Shown here piece by piece: positions 1-10,747 of a stretch of DNA of 64,000 nt. This DNA comes from Biomphalaria glabrata (lineage: Eukaryota; Mollusca; Gastropoda; Planorbidae). Each line of letters begins with the position of its first letter. The stretch's first letter is position 1. Below the pieces are notes generated by a model, which worked only from the letters and a program-made list of their open reading frames with translations, did not search any database and was not told the origin of the DNA. The translations under genes and the position numbers were made by a program. The stretch covers positions 43,424,849-43,488,848 of the forward strand of contig NC_074719.1 of NCBI RefSeq assembly GCF_947242115.1. The letters run 5' to 3'.

Positions 1-233
1 AACTCCGACGATGGCTTGACCCTCTGGTACCAACATGGTCAGCTTGCCGTCCCATTCGTTCATGTTCGCGGTGGTGTAGCAATTGCTCGGGATTCTTTCA
101 GTCACGTCGCAGCACTGGAACTTGAACCTACGATCTTCATAGTGGTCGTGGTGATAGCTTTCAATACCTGTCAGAACTTTGCTGCCAGGGCAAAGAAAGA
201 ATACTGGGTTGTCGAAATTATTCACGTAATCGT
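1..233 (-). CDS. Dermatopontin, exon 2 (repeat 2), runs off left edge
   Basis: Minus-strand exon of a secreted dermatopontin-like extracellular or shell-matrix protein. It opens after an acceptor (TTTTCAG at 240-234) and encodes the second dermatopontin repeat: YVNNFDNPVFFLCPG, then GIESYHHDHYEDRRFKFQCC, then a Trp-Asp-Gly stretch (NEWDGKLTMLVPEGQAIVGV). The family hallmark, EDR-aromatic-x-aromatic-x-Cys, is present. The first two bases complete the codon split by the intron (g|ac, Asp), so it joins exon 1 in phase 1 with no frame problem. The frame stays open to base 1, and a third repeat is expected beyond the window. In pulmonates dermatopontin is known as a shell-matrix component (family knowledge); this copy's role is inferred. 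Confidence 0.9.
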
Positions 234-370
234 CTGAAAATATAAACATTTTTTAAATCATTTGCCGGTAAAACTATTTGTTCAATTATGTTTGTGTTCA
301 CTACCTATTACATTGATTTTGAGTATTTTATTAACACTTTTTTTAAAGTTGATTTGTCTTAGGCAGTAAT

Positions 371-612
371 CGTGGTCGAGAGGCCAAGTACGCTTGAACT
401 TGGCTTGGCTTGGCTATCTAGAAGGGGGCTCGAGGTTCGACACCCGACTCGGGCAGAGTTGTGTTTACTGAGCGCCTAAAGACAGCACGGAAAACCGACT
501 CCTAGATACAGCCTCCCCCCGCTCCACAAAAGTGATTGGACCAAAAGCGCTCTGAGCATGCTATAAGCATGAAAGTAGCGCTACATAAAAGCTATAATAA
601 TAATAATAATGA
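371..612 (+). mobile_element. SINE family A (tRNA-derived), full copy
   Basis: The head resembles a type II tRNA: box A like TGGTCGAGAGGCCAAG and box B GGTTCGACACC. The body carries the constant phrase GCGCCTAAAGACAGCACGG and ends GCATGAAAGTAGCGC...GCTATAATAATAAT, a (TAA)n tail. The same body occurs at 5454, 32558, 39218 and 48388. Confidence 0.8.
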
Positions 613-911
613 TAATGTCAAATAACCTGGTGGCTAATTCTTTACCGTAGATTGTCATTCTGTGGTACCGGATTCATACTCTTCCTCCTGTCATGCCTCG
701 TCTTAGTGAGGGAGATTTGAGTTAGGTGATGGGCAACTCCGGCCTGGGAAAGGTTTAATCTGGCCCACCAAATAATAATTTAAAAAGTGCACTTTCCTTT
801 CGAATGTAAGAATCCAAGTTTTCAGCACCAGGTGGACCATTGAAGTTATATTTTAATTTCTCAGATGAACTCAGTGTTGTTGTGTCATGATTAACCTCAA
901 TTTAACTTTTT

Positions 912-1060
912 AGGAGCCCCTGAATCCACCCCAACTTTTAGGGCACTTGACATTAGTAAATGTAAAGGCAGTTGGTCTTTGTGCTGACCACATGACACGT
1001 GACGGTGGGTCACAGAAACAAATGACCCTTAGATCGCAAAGCTTTAGAGGGACTATTGCA
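912..1060 (+). mobile_element. SINE family B, 5'-truncated
   Basis: Lacks the tRNA head; begins inside the body (CCCTGAATCCACCC) and continues through GACATTAG, TGGTCTTTGTGCTGACCACATGACAC and the 'cacagaaacaaatgaccctt' segment. Diverged relative to the 9797-10074 copy. Confidence 0.7.
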
Positions 1061-1127
1061 TTTCTTACAAAGCGTATTTAAATTAAAAATGTTCTAAAAC
1101 ATTCTAGCTCTTAAATGTCGACTAAAA

Positions 1128-1262
1128 AACGTTGATTTGATTCTAAATGTCGAATTGATTCTAAATGTCAAGTTGATTCTAAATGTCGATTTGATTCTAA
1201 ATGTGGATTTGATTCTAAAGGTCGAGTTTATTCTAAAGGTCAAGTTGATTCTAAATGTGTTT
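1128..1262. repeat. 18-bp minisatellite, about 7 copies
   Basis: Tandem unit close to TTGATTCTAAATGTCGAA with scattered changes. Both strands are open across it purely because of the repeat, so apparent proteins here are artefacts. Confidence 0.9.
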
Positions 1263-1607
1263 CTTAAGATGAGTGGATGTGGAAGTAATTGTTTAAACTT
1301 CAAATTCAAACCTCTGACGGATGAACTACCCACTTTTAATGAGGACTACGTCCGAAGCTGATCCTGTCAATACTTCTTATATCTGAGTAATATTACTTTG
1401 TCGTTGCTAGTTATGTTACCTTTTGTTGGGAACAAGCAGTCTGCTCAAGATGTCGTCGTATGATACATGAATCAAATGTGTACAGCCCAAATTCTACATT
1501 TGTTGTTTTAATGATTCAATACTAATCAACAGATCCAAATTAAAAAGAATTATTATCGACACAATCATATCTTCATACTACGTTACATTTAGTTAAATTG
1601 TAATGAG

Positions 1608-1999
1608 GATTGTAGGGCCCTATGCGAAACGGATTGCGCGGGGCCCAATGTGGGTAGGGATAAGCATAATGTCGAAATTAATGAAATTAAGAAAATGCAT
1701 TCGTCTTTGCTATACATTTTTAATAATGAAAGCTGACAATGCCTTTTTTTTTATCGCGCGTACGATTGGCACCCCCCCCCCCACCCCTCATGACAATTGT
1801 GTTTATTTTTCAGGAGATTTTAACAATTTCAGGAGGTTTCCAGGAGACCCTGAAAATCCGTATGTCATGGAAACCTTGTTATTACATATAAGTTGTAATG
1901 GTTTAAATTAATAATTTACACCTAGAATTAGCGCAGGACCTATGAAAGTGCGAGTTCTACTGCGGCCACATAGGTTGAAGTTGCCTAAGGCCGGCCCTG
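1608..1999 (-). mobile_element. hAT-type MITE, family E, truncated
   Basis: Inverted relative to the 15845-16513 copy: ends in AAGGCCGGCCCTG and shares the internal 'tttacacctagaattagcgc' and 'gggccctatgcgaaa' blocks. The left terminal repeat is missing. Confidence 0.6.
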
Positions 2000-2598
2000 A
2001 TAAAGATATCACTAACTCTTATACTAAATTTCTGTATTTTCTTAATAAAATAACAACGGCCCGCCAAAGTTTTCTTCGTCAAAAAAGTTTGCCCATCACT
2101 GGGCTAGGATATACATAAGTCTTCAATAATGAAGGAACTCCCGAAACATGCAAAAGATGTGTTATAAAGTCTGATAAAGATAAATCTAGTAATATTGTAC
2201 ATAGGCCAGTGCTACAAATTCAATAAAACCATCTTAGTCGGTTATAATTTTCACAGCGCTTTTAAAAAAATTATTTTGCGATTCATACACTATTGTTTTT
2301 ACATAACCACCATTCTTTTAAGTATTAATAATAATCTGGAGATTCTTTACTTTCTATTAGATTATGTAAATACATATTTTAGATTTAGAGGTTGCCTATG
2401 ACCAATCACTTTAGAAAGAGGTTGCATCTCTTTGCGCTGGCATAAGTGTAAGTTAATACAAAATTCAGGTGAGATCTTCATGAAATACTTTTTTACATTG
2501 ACTTAAAGTCTGTTTGGTTTTTCCAAATACATTGACCTACAATGACTAGACATTTCAAAATAGCCTCGAAAAATTGAATTATTATTAATTTTTTCCTG

Positions 2599-2765
2599 GG
2601 ATGCGCGGTTGCTGTGTGGTTAAGCGCTTGGCTTCCAAACCTGGGGTCCTGAGTTCGAATCTCGGTAAAGACTGGGATTTTGAATTCTTGGATTTTTTAT
2701 GGCCCCCTGAGTCCACCCAACTCTAAAGGGTAGCTGACTTTAGTTGAGGAAAGTAAAGGCGGTTC
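2599..2765 (+). mobile_element. SINE family B, head and 5' body
   Basis: tRNA-like head (GCGCGGTTGCTGTGTGGTTAAGCGC, box B GAGTTCGAATC) followed by the B body to 'aaagtaaaggcggtt', where it meets an inverted B head. Confidence 0.75.
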
Positions 2766-2803
2766 AGAACCCTAGCGCTCTTCCGCTCAGCCACCGCGCC
2801 TCC
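2766..2803 (-). mobile_element. SINE family B, inverted head fragment
   Basis: Reverse complement reads GAGGCGCGGTGGCTGAGCGG, the B head. Fused directly to the plus-oriented copy, about 55 bp from the dermatopontin donor. Confidence 0.7.
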
Positions 2804-2859
2804 TTCGGCCAGCTTAGTCTGACATTTTCATGACCACTATTATAAAAATGAACTTTAAC

Positions 2860-3073
2860 CTGAATTGACACAGCCGGACGTTTGCCCTTCGGACCTGCAG
2901 TGAATTTCCCACAGCCTGTCTTCGTAAAAGTTATCATGGACGCTGGAAATATAGCTGATAATTTTTTTCGCTGGACAGCTGAAAGTGAAAGGTTGGTCAA
3001 AAGCATTGATGTAGCCCGCAAGTGTCCCGCTGGTAATAGCCAAAGTGACGAAAGCAATACACAAGATTCTCAT
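2860..3073 (-). CDS. Dermatopontin, exon 1 (signal peptide + repeat 1)
   Basis: First coding exon of the gene continued at 1-233. The start is the only plausible one: it opens a hydrophobic signal peptide (MRILCIAFVTLAITSGTLAG, about residues 1-20) followed by the first dermatopontin repeat (YINAFDQPFTFSCP, then SVHDNFYEDRLWEIHC). A good donor, CAG|GTTAAAG, begins at 2859. Without splicing the frame would stop two bases further on. Exon length is 214 nt, leaving phase 1, which matches exon 2. A pyrimidine-rich acceptor (TTTCTTTATGCAG, ending at 3093) lies 19 nt upstream of the ATG, so a non-coding first exon is likely further right. Expected product: a secreted, disulfide-bonded protein. Confidence 0.88.
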
Positions 3074-3246
3074 CTCTTTGCTTTGACTTGGTCTGCATAA
3101 AGAAATCGGAATCGAACAAGTATTTGTTTATATACATGTCATACTTTTAGTTTATTGCAATATCAGTCAAAGTCAACAGTGTGTAGTATTTGTATCAATT
3201 AACAATAAACAGTTCTTTTGTTTATCCTAACCTAAGAGTATTTTTA

Positions 3247-3524
3247 TGGAGTCGCGGTGGCTGAGCGGTAAAGCGCTTGACTTCCGAACCAGGGGTCTCC
3301 TGGTGGAGACTCGGATTTAATTTCGGGATCTTTGTGCGCCCCTGAGTCCACCCAGCTTTAAGTAGTACCTGACATTTGTTTGGGAAAAGTAAAGGCAGGT
3401 AGGTGGTCGTTATGCTGGCCACATGACACCCTCGTTAACCGTGGGCCACAGAAACAGATGACCTTTACATCATCTGCCCTATAGATCACAAGGTCTGAAA
3501 GGGGAACTTTACTTTTTTTTTTTT
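3247..3524 (+). mobile_element. SINE family B, near full length
   Basis: Head GCGGTGGCTGAGCGGTAAAG through to 'ggggaactttacttttttttttt'. Box B is disturbed (CTGGTGGAGACTCGG). It lies about 155 bp upstream of the predicted dermatopontin 5' acceptor. Confidence 0.85.
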
Positions 3525-3659
3525 AAAGTGTATTTTTACGTAATATTCATCGTCTATTATTGTCTAAGTATTTTACGAGTATTTACAAAAGGTTTTACAT
3601 TACCTACGAAACTACCCAGAAAAACACAAGAGATTAAGCTATATTTCTTATTCAATATG

Positions 3660-3785
3660 CCAGGGCGAATTCCCGAAAAGTGATCTTTATTTTCTATATC
3701 CACAAGAGCATGGAACGGGTTGAATGAATCAGCCAGGTAAACCAATAACATACTAGAGTTTGAGTCTCTAAATAATACGGATTAC
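3660..3785 (+). mobile_element. LINE 3' remnant, family D-like
   Basis: Plus-strand translation keeps TRAWNGLNESAR and an FESLN tail, matching the RAWNGLPELARKTSD...FKSL C-terminus of the better copies at 49452 and 59892. Carries in-frame stops. 3786-4126 shows nothing beyond AT-rich sequence. Confidence 0.45.
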
Positions 3786-4126
3786 TAGATTTTATAATAA
3801 TACCATTCTTCTTTAAAGAAACATCAGTAATTTGTAAGTGTATAATAAGTGTTTATTTGATAAAAGACGTTATTGTTTTTAGTTACCGCCTCATAAGGCA
3901 AAAAAAATCTTTCTTAGTTTTGTCTAGATAGCCTTCAGTCTCTCACTAAAACCAAAAAATCTATTTTAAAATTCACATATTTTGTGGATTGCTCGACTGC
4001 CAAGTTTAGTTTTTATGTTTTGAAAGCAAACTGTTTTGTTATTTAAAATTAATTATGGAAGACTTTTTTTAAATAAAAAAAAAACAACACTTACAATAAC
4101 ACAATAGTGGCAATGTCAAGTCCTTT

Positions 4127-4440
4127 TTAATTGCCTTAGACCAGGACCAGGACAAGGAAATCCTATGCCGAACTGGGAGTAGAACACTTAGTGAGGTTGT
4201 GACTGAGCGTCGCATGAGGTTTGCGGGACATGTTCTACGTCAAAATGAATTACGCACACCAAGAGTTGCGATAACATGGAAGCCAAAACGAGGAAAGCGC
4301 AAACAGGGACGTCCTCGTATTACCTGGCGACACACCTTCGTGGAGGACCTCAGAACAGTGGACACCAGGTGGGAGGAGGCTTCAGACATTGCCAGTGACA
4401 GATCATTATGGAGCGGGAGGACCTAAGTCTAAGTAAGTAA
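4127..4440 (+). mobile_element. LINE ORF2 C-terminus with AAGT tail
   Basis: Translation of 4199-4426 gives RRMRFAGHVLRQNE, then GKRKQGRPRITWR, then DIASDRSLWSG: the GHVLR / GRPxxTW / DRxxW signature at the end of many non-LTR retrotransposon ORF2 proteins. Ends in an AAGT-rich tail. Strongly 5' truncated. Confidence 0.75.
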
Positions 4441-4908
4441 GACCAGGACTCTATTAGTTTCCATACATTTGAGGTCTCTATGTTTACCTGTAGGCAATCC
4501 TGTTGTATTCACACCGACGGACTTAGCCACTTTATTGAGATACGACTCTAGGACCTCATGCACGTAAGTAACCACAGACGACTATGCTTCAAACACGAAT
4601 TTTTTTTTGTGGTTGTTGGTAGTTCCTAGCTTCTATTATTCGTGCTGTAAATATTAATTCCTTTTCATCTACAGGCACTACAGACCCATGTGCGGAACAT
4701 CGCGGGATGCCTTTGAGTTTGTGTGAAAACACGAGCTCACTATCTTATCTCTCTTTTGCTTTTTTTTATGAACCTTATGCATTTAAAATATGGTAGTATA
4801 TTTTATCTTAAATTTTTATCAATTTCTAACCGCAAATTAAGTTTTTTTCTCAAATAAAAGTTAAATTAAAGTATTGTTGAAAAAGATCAACTTCCCTTTC
4901 TTCAACAG
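4441..4908. other. Gap with no recognised feature
   Basis: AT-rich, with stops in all frames. I see no coding, RNA or repeat signal. Confidence 0.5.
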
Positions 4909-5411
4909 CAGTGGCGTAGCTAGGGTGGGGACGGGGCCCCGAATTCGAATGTCCCCCAGGGGCCCAATAAAACAGGTACCCCAAATAAATGTTGTTGTTG
5001 TTTTTTTTTACAGTAAATATTAAATATTACGCCACTGCTATGTCATCTTGCTATTCACGTGAAGTCAAAAATACTAGACAGCATTGATCTAGATGATGTT
5101 GTAGATGCCTTTGCTACACAGTAAGCACGATGAGCGGTATTCTGTATGCATTATCTCACCTATGACCAACGATATTATTTATTAAAAGACTCTTTTTTTT
5201 GGTTCGTTAATTTTACATATATATATTGTACCAATTGGAATGATAATTATATATTTATTAAGTACATATTTTATTTATATACTGTATCATTTGGATTTTA
5301 AAATATGTTTATTAAGTACATTTTCACATGTTATGATGTAGAATGTCAAAATGCAAGGGCCCCTAAAAAAGATCAAACACCCGGGCCCCCAAATCCCTAG
5401 CTACGCAAGTG
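4909..5411. mobile_element. hAT-like MITE, GCGTAGCTAGGG termini
   Basis: Starts CAGTGGCGTAGCTAGGG and ends CCCTAGCTACGCAAGTG, imperfect inverted repeats. GGGCCCC-rich blocks lie inside each end. An internal copy of the end sequence (ATTACGCCACTG near 5027-5038) suggests a nested or composite element. No clear target duplication. Confidence 0.6.
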
Positions 5412-5453
5412 TCCAGATCTTATAGACCTATTTTGTATGATGTCTTTATGAAA

Positions 5454-5676
5454 GCGTGGTCGAGAGGCTAAGTACTCTTGAACTTGGCTTGGCTTGGCTA
5501 CCTATAAAGGGGGCTCGAGGTTTGACACCCGATTCGAGCGGATTTGTATTTACGGAAAAACCTTCTCCCAGATTCCTCCTCCCCCCCCCAGACTATAAAT
5601 GAGATTGGACCATAGCACTCTGAGCATGCTATAAGCATGAAAGTAGTGCTCTATAAAAGCTATAATTATTATTATT
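5454..5676 (+). mobile_element. SINE family A, full copy
   Basis: Same head and body as the 371-612 copy with a few changes; ends GCTATAATTATTATTATT. Confidence 0.8.
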
Positions 5677-5705
5677 AAGGAAGTCGAACTAGAGTAGGCA
5701 TTTTC

Positions 5706-5882
5706 AATGGACCTCATTCACTAATCGTAAACAAACAACATTTAGCCACGTGATTCTCTATCTCTTCAATACACATTACGTAATACAAAATGGCTATGAC
5801 GTGACAGTTTTTTTGCATTATTTTATCAATATTATTACGAGACTAAATGTTGTTTGTTTACGATTGGTAAATGAGGTCCATT
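5706..5882. mobile_element. Palindromic MITE, family M, copy 1
   Basis: About 40-bp terminal inverted repeats: AATGGACCTCATTCACTAAT at the left mirrors ATTGGTAAATGAGGTCCATT at the right, both running on through CGTAAACAAACAAC. No coding capacity. A second copy is at 36459-36643. Confidence 0.85.
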
Positions 5883-6974
5883 ATCAATCTAAAAGCAAAT
5901 GATTAAATCAGAATTGTACCTACATAGCTTCTATAACAAAATTTTTTACAATTAAATCTATATGATCTGAAGTGCATCATAGTAATATATTGTTTTTGTA
6001 TTCTCACTATATCAATATCAACCTGAAATTATGAAAGCTACTGATCAATGCTGACCTTATTTTTTAAAACGTTTAAGGGGAAACACATTTCTGGATTGCT
6101 AAATCACATTCGAGATATATAGATAGATAGATGGAAAGACGGACAGACAGATAGATAGATACATAGTTACCTAATTAATATAAATATATAGGTAAATAAT
6201 TTTAAAAAACTTAGTTATGTATATATATATATTCTTTCTACCTACGATATCACATAAGAATAAATCTCTCGGTGAATTGTATTTTCCAAAAACAAAAAAA
6301 AAATATATTTATATACAGTTATCTGGTGTTACTTTTAATTACCTTTTTTTTTGTATTGAAAATTGGCTGATTCACGCTTGTACGAAAAGCAAACATTACG
6401 AACCATAACACCAGCTTACATATTACATGAAACTTGATATGGCCTAAACTAAGAAAAAAAAAGCAGCAACATATAAACATACTCGATGGCGGCTCTTGTA
6501 TGTCCGCGGAATGCTATTTAAAACATGTTGAAATATGAGAATGACATAAAAATACAATAGCGCTTTGCGTTTTGACAGATAGGTTTGTATACATTGATTT
6601 ATAACATGGCCTGTCCCACCTATGAGACGGAAGTACATGATAGAATATCGTGGCGACGTACAGAGAATATTGCATAGGACAAAACAACAACACACACACA
6701 CACACAAACTTGCGCTGTCAGAAGAAAAGTCCAAAACAACAATAAAAAGAAAAAAAACTGACGCAAGCTCCAGGTAGAACAGCCTGCCTAATGTGCAGCC
6801 AGGCTCACCCAGGCCACATCAGCCACACGAGGAGGCACAAACTCTCGGTGCAAAGCCCTTAAGCCTCTTGGAGAGAATATTAATCTTCGTATCAAGATGA
6901 ACCAACTGTATAAATGTATATATTGTACTACTTCCTGATATTTATATTTAAACGCACTAACGAATATTGTCATA
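5883..6974. other. Gene-free AT-rich gap with microsatellites
   Basis: Holds a degenerate (GATA/GACA)n run at about 6113-6165, short (TA)n near 6219-6232 and (CA)n near 6690-6706. Around 6785-6845 a short plus-strand reading (CSQAHPGHISHTRRH) hints at a LINE zinc-finger tail but is too weak to call. Confidence 0.5.
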
Positions 6975-7070
6975 GCAGTGATGCCCAACCTAATACGACC
7001 TAATACGACCTGCGGGCCGTTTTAATTCCCGACACTCGTGTCGCGGGCCACATGACCAAAAAATATATAA
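6975..7070 (+). mobile_element. hAT-like element end
   Basis: Begins CAGTGATGCCCAACCTAATA followed by 'tgcgggccg', the usual shape of a hAT terminus with an internal GCGGGCC block. No matching right end was found nearby. 7071-7634 has no recognised feature. Confidence 0.4.
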
Positions 7071-7634
7071 ATCGAAAATGACTTGAAACAAGTTTATTAG
7101 AAATTGTCAATCTAGTACTTACATTAATTAATGGGACATGTGGAGACCTTTTTTTTTTTACGCGTCAAAAACTGGCTTCATTTTTCTACTTAAAATGTGA
7201 GCAACTTTGTAGGTAGCTTTACCAGCGACTCATTTTCTTTTCTCTTGTTGGAGAGTATTCCTAGTTCGATAATCTTCAATTCGCGTCTCAAACTAAGAAT
7301 GTTTTATAATCTGTTTATATTTTGCCACACTTTACAAAACAAATAAGTTGATTTATCATCCTGTTACACATGAGTGGGTCGTGCCCCAACGGTCCAACAG
7401 AATATAGGTGAATATGAACTGAGTCTCAATTTGCACATACACAAATCTGTACGTTTTCTGTATCTCTCTAAAGACTGTCACTGTTGACGTTAAGTTAAAG
7501 TGAATATCTTCAAACTCAATATAAACATAAATACTCAAACCTATTAAGAAACAAAAAAAAAGTTATTATAATGTATAGAAAATTAACACCTTGAAAGATA
7601 AAATATTCTGCTTTGAGACACAAAACGCACAGAA

Positions 7635-8169
7635 CAGGGCCGGCCTTTGGCATTGGCAAACTAGGCAGGTACCTATGGCCTTCAATTGGTAGGGGCCTCC
7701 CACAGGACTAAAAGAAAATTATTTTTTTAGAGCAAAAAAATTACCAAACATGGATCAAATCTCAAACATAGCAGAACTCGATGGCTACTAAGTGTCTACT
7801 AATATTCAATGTTTTCTTCAAGAAAAGTTTATATCTACTTCTTAGACTACATACGTTAGAAGACCATTGTTTAGATCTACTCGTTAGACTACATACGTTA
7901 GAAGACCATTATTTCTTTCTTTTGTTGAAATGTCGAAACGTTATTTCTATAGTCTGCTGATCATGAGTTATCTACAAAGCACTATGGTGCTATTAACGCT
8001 ATACGTATTGAACTTATATTTCTTGATTTCGATAGAGATACAGGAAAGGTTTTTAATTTAGTGTTTATTTTTTGGTCTTAACTTTGTGTTTTTCTTTTTC
8101 CTAACCCCCCCCCCCCCCCTTTTCCCATTCACTATGTATACGGCTTCCAATGAACTAAGGCCAGCCCTG
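7635..8169. mobile_element. hAT-like MITE, CAGGGCCGGCCTT termini
   Basis: Left end CAGGGCCGGCCTTTGGC; right end AAGGCCAGCCCTG, a 13-bp inverted repeat with one mismatch. About 535 bp, non-coding, with an internal duplication ('gactacatacgttagaagaccatt' near 7845 and 7890) and a 15-C run near 8106. Confidence 0.65.
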
Positions 8170-8190
8170 TGCAAAATATAAATCTAATAT

Positions 8191-8694
8191 TGTTACGATT
8201 CTCTCTCCTAATCAGGCCTTCTGTAAACACTGCTAAACACAACACAACACATCAACACATCAAGAACTCCAAATAATCTGGTGCTTTAATAAGGGTCAAC
8301 TAGAACAGCCAATACGACACAATTGGCAACACAATCAACTGCTACAACGTTAGACTGTATATCTCTGTACTAAACTCATAAACTCTACTGCCTCTTCCTG
8401 GACTCGTACGTTTCACTGGAGGACTGCATCAGGACCGACTTCATGGCTGACTTACAGTCCCGGTCTCAACGCCTCCGGTCTAGAACTGCCGCTTTCTTAC
8501 ACACTGTGTCTCTGGTCCACGCAAGCTTATGATCAGATGACCGTAACACGGGCGTTATTCACGTGCAAAGTTCATGCCAGTACTGTCCCTTGCCTTTCAA
8601 TATAGCACGCTAATCTGTATTACTGGCCTGTGTCACATATGTCAGCTGATCATACACAGTTAACCCTTTTTGAGTCGCGAATAGGGTTATAACA
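8191..8694. mobile_element. Solo LTR-like fossil (probably Ty3-type)
   Basis: About 504 bp bounded by TGTTAC... and ...TAACA, the TG..CA form of a long terminal repeat. A partial relative starts at 37589. No internal retroelement genes are adjacent, so it reads as a solo LTR; sequence drift between the copies suggests it is not recent. 8695-8934 is plain AT-rich sequence. Confidence 0.5.
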
Positions 8695-8934
8695 ATACGT
8701 ACATAATATACATATAACAAATTACAATCAGTCATTTTATTACGTAAATTTAGCTCCTACTTTTATAAACTATAACAATCAAGCATTAGTCACATTTCAG
8801 AGTTTTCAGATAAGTCAAAGTACATTAATCACGAAACTGTTGCTCTAGAGGACATAGGTACATATTAAAACTAAACAAGCTTATATTGATATGATATTTG
8901 ATTAATAGTGAAAGTTTTATCCCCCTTTATTTAT

Positions 8935-9115
8935 AAACAAATACATTAATTTTCATTAATATTAACTAATTAGGTATTTTTAAATTGATTAATGAGTAGT
9001 CATCGACAATGAATATATGGGCAAAATTTCAACTTGAACCGGAAGTGGGGGGAAAAATGTAAAAGAATCCACCCAGACAGACAGACAGACTGAGCTAATA
9101 TAAGCTTTGTGAAAA
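8935..9115 (-). repeat. Dispersed repeat G, inverted copy
   Basis: Reverse complement carries the family G start 'ctcagtctgtctgtctgtctgg' and the 'aagttgaaattttgcc' block seen in the copies at 32925, 54875, 55922 and 57065. Confidence 0.5.
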
Positions 9116-9284
9116 CACAGCCTAATACCCAAAAAAGACACAAAAATGAAGGAGCATTTCTTATTTCATATGCTAAGACAACCAAGTATCTACTAAACAC
9201 TTGGGAACAGGGTGGAGGACACGCACTAACCTTGAGATATTTCAGTCGACAGAATGACAGAAATAAAAAATAAAAAAAAAGAAC

Positions 9285-9541
9285 AGACTACGTTGGGCAG
9301 AGGTCACCTTGAATGTCAGATGACAGAGGACCGAAAATTGTATACAGACAAAAACCAAAAAAGGCAGGCGACTCAAAGGCAGACCACAAATGCGATGGAT
9401 TGATGATGTGGAGGCAGATCTGCAACAGCTTGGGGTTAGGGCGTGGAGATGAAAGGCCAAGGAGGAACCTTAATGGAGGGATGTGTTGAAGCAGGCCAGA
9501 GCCCTCCATGGGCTGTAGCACCATTGGGATGGATGGATGGG
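9285..9541 (+). mobile_element. LINE ORF2 C-terminus with GGAT tail
   Basis: Plus-strand pieces read RLKGRPQMRWIDDVEADLQQ, LGVRAWR and QARALHGL: the GRPxxRWxDD ... LGVxxWR ... ALHGL ending of a common LINE type. Ends in (GGAT)n. Broken by stops and a frame shift. Confidence 0.7.
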
Positions 9542-9669
9542 TAGGACAAATTCATACAAGTGTTCCTTCGCTAGTACTATTATACGCACTGTGTTTGCAT
9601 GGTGGCTCTGTCAGGCTGAGCCTAAGGGCTATTCTACCCTTAAGTAAAAATAGTGAAATACTCTCATAC

Positions 9670-9787
9670 AAAGAAACACATAATACATTATAGAATTATT
9701 AATTAGAAATTGAAATTCACATGCATTTATATTACACGTAATACATTATAGAATTATTAATTAGAAATTGAAATTCAGATGCATTTT
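9670..9787. repeat. About 60-bp tandem duplication
   Basis: The phrase around 'aatacattatagaattatta' is repeated head to tail; the start of a third unit (TATTACACGTA) resumes after the SINE at 9797-10074, so the SINE landed in the third unit. Confidence 0.75.
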
Positions 9788-9796
9788 TTTTTACTC

Positions 9797-10074
9797 GTGG
9801 AGGCGCGGTGGCTGAGCGGAGCTTGGCTTCCGTACCGGGGGTCCTGGGTTCGAATCCTGGTGAAGACTGGGATTTTTATTTCGGGATCTTTGGGCACCTC
9901 TGAGTCCACCCAGCTTTAATGGGTACCTGACAATAGTTGGGGAAAAGTAAAGGTGGTAGGTCGTTGTGCTGGCTACATGACACCCTCGTTAACCGTGGGC
10001 CACAGAAACAGCTGATCTTTACATCATCTGCCCTATAGACCACAAGGTCTGAAAGCGGAACTTTACTTTTTTTT
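9797..10074 (+). mobile_element. SINE family B, best full-length copy
   Basis: Reference copy for family B. Head GGCGCGGTGGCTGAGCGGAG; box B GGGTTCGAATCC; body with 'gagtccacccagctttaatg' and 'tgacaccctcgttaaccgtg'; tail GGAACTTTACTTTTTTTT. Confidence 0.9.
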
Positions 10075-10377
10075 ATATATTACACGTAGACTAATCTACA
10101 TTAAATACAATATAATAAACATTATAATTATTACTGACAGTATGATGGAATTCTTTTTTCCTTTTAAGGGTACGTCTTTAATTTTTATGGAAAATTTGTT
10201 AAAGTGTTTAATCATTGTGTTCATAGTTAAATACTGTGTTTAAACAAGTACCAATTTATGAAATGAAAAAAACAACAGCAAAAGTAGATGTAAAGTTATT
10301 CAAAATATATTTTTTTAAAAAGATAATTACTTACAGATACACACTTGTGCAAATAATTTGACACATTGTGTTTATAA
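10075..10377. other. Gap with no recognised feature
   Basis: AT-rich, without open frames or repeat matches that I can see. Confidence 0.5.
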
Positions 10378-10565
10378 GATATCTTATCTTATACATTACA
10401 GACGTTACTTCAAAAAAAAAGAAGATAATTATGTCCTACGTATTTCCTGTGTAAATCTAGTCATACATGTTAATCAATGACTCAAACTTTGCTAAGTCGC
10501 TGGTTTTCCTGGCTGACTCAGGCAACCCATTCCATTTTCTAATGGCACTATTAAGAAAGGGGCAC
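10378..10565 (-). mobile_element. LINE 3' end, family D
   Basis: Reverse complement runs through 'cctggctgactcaggcaac' (inverted), 'gaagataattatgtcctacg' and a TATAAGATAAG tail, matching the 3' end of family D at 49452-49632. It lies about 180 bp beyond the stop of the first GIMAP gene. Confidence 0.7.
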
Positions 10566-10673
10566 TTGTATACATTTGTTCCAACATAAGAAATTAGAAA
10601 TTGTTAGAAAAAAATGTTTCAACAAAACCTTTATGATTTGCTAAATAATTAGTTCATTAAATGGAACTATACA

Positions 10674-10679
10674 TTTATT
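10674..10679 (-). other. Candidate poly(A) signal for the 10748-12286 gene
   Basis: AATAAA on the minus strand, 69 nt past the stop codon. Confidence 0.45.
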
Positions 10680-10747
10680 GCTAGTAACATGGTAACAATC
10701 TATAATTAAAATACAAAAAAAAAAAAAAAAAGGTTTTCGAGAAATAA

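Larger units (their letters stand above)
234..2859 (-). other. Dermatopontin intron 1, repeat-filled
   Basis: Defined by matching donor and acceptor in the same phase. It holds a SINE-A copy, truncated SINE-B copies, an 18-bp minisatellite and a hAT-type MITE, each listed separately. The stretches 613-911, 1270-1608 and 2002-2595 are plain AT-rich sequence apart from a possible SINE-C tail near 2120-2167. Confidence 0.85.

Noticed and set aside
16-237. 73-codon plus-strand frame at the left edge
   Set aside because: Shadow of the minus-strand dermatopontin exon, which has the family motifs and splice site.
1094-1361. Repeat peptides on both strands
   Set aside because: Translation of the 18-bp minisatellite.
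9797-9870. tRNA-like heads with box A and box B at this and similar places
   Set aside because: They belong to SINE copies with shared non-tRNA bodies; no cloverleaf with a complete acceptor stem was found.
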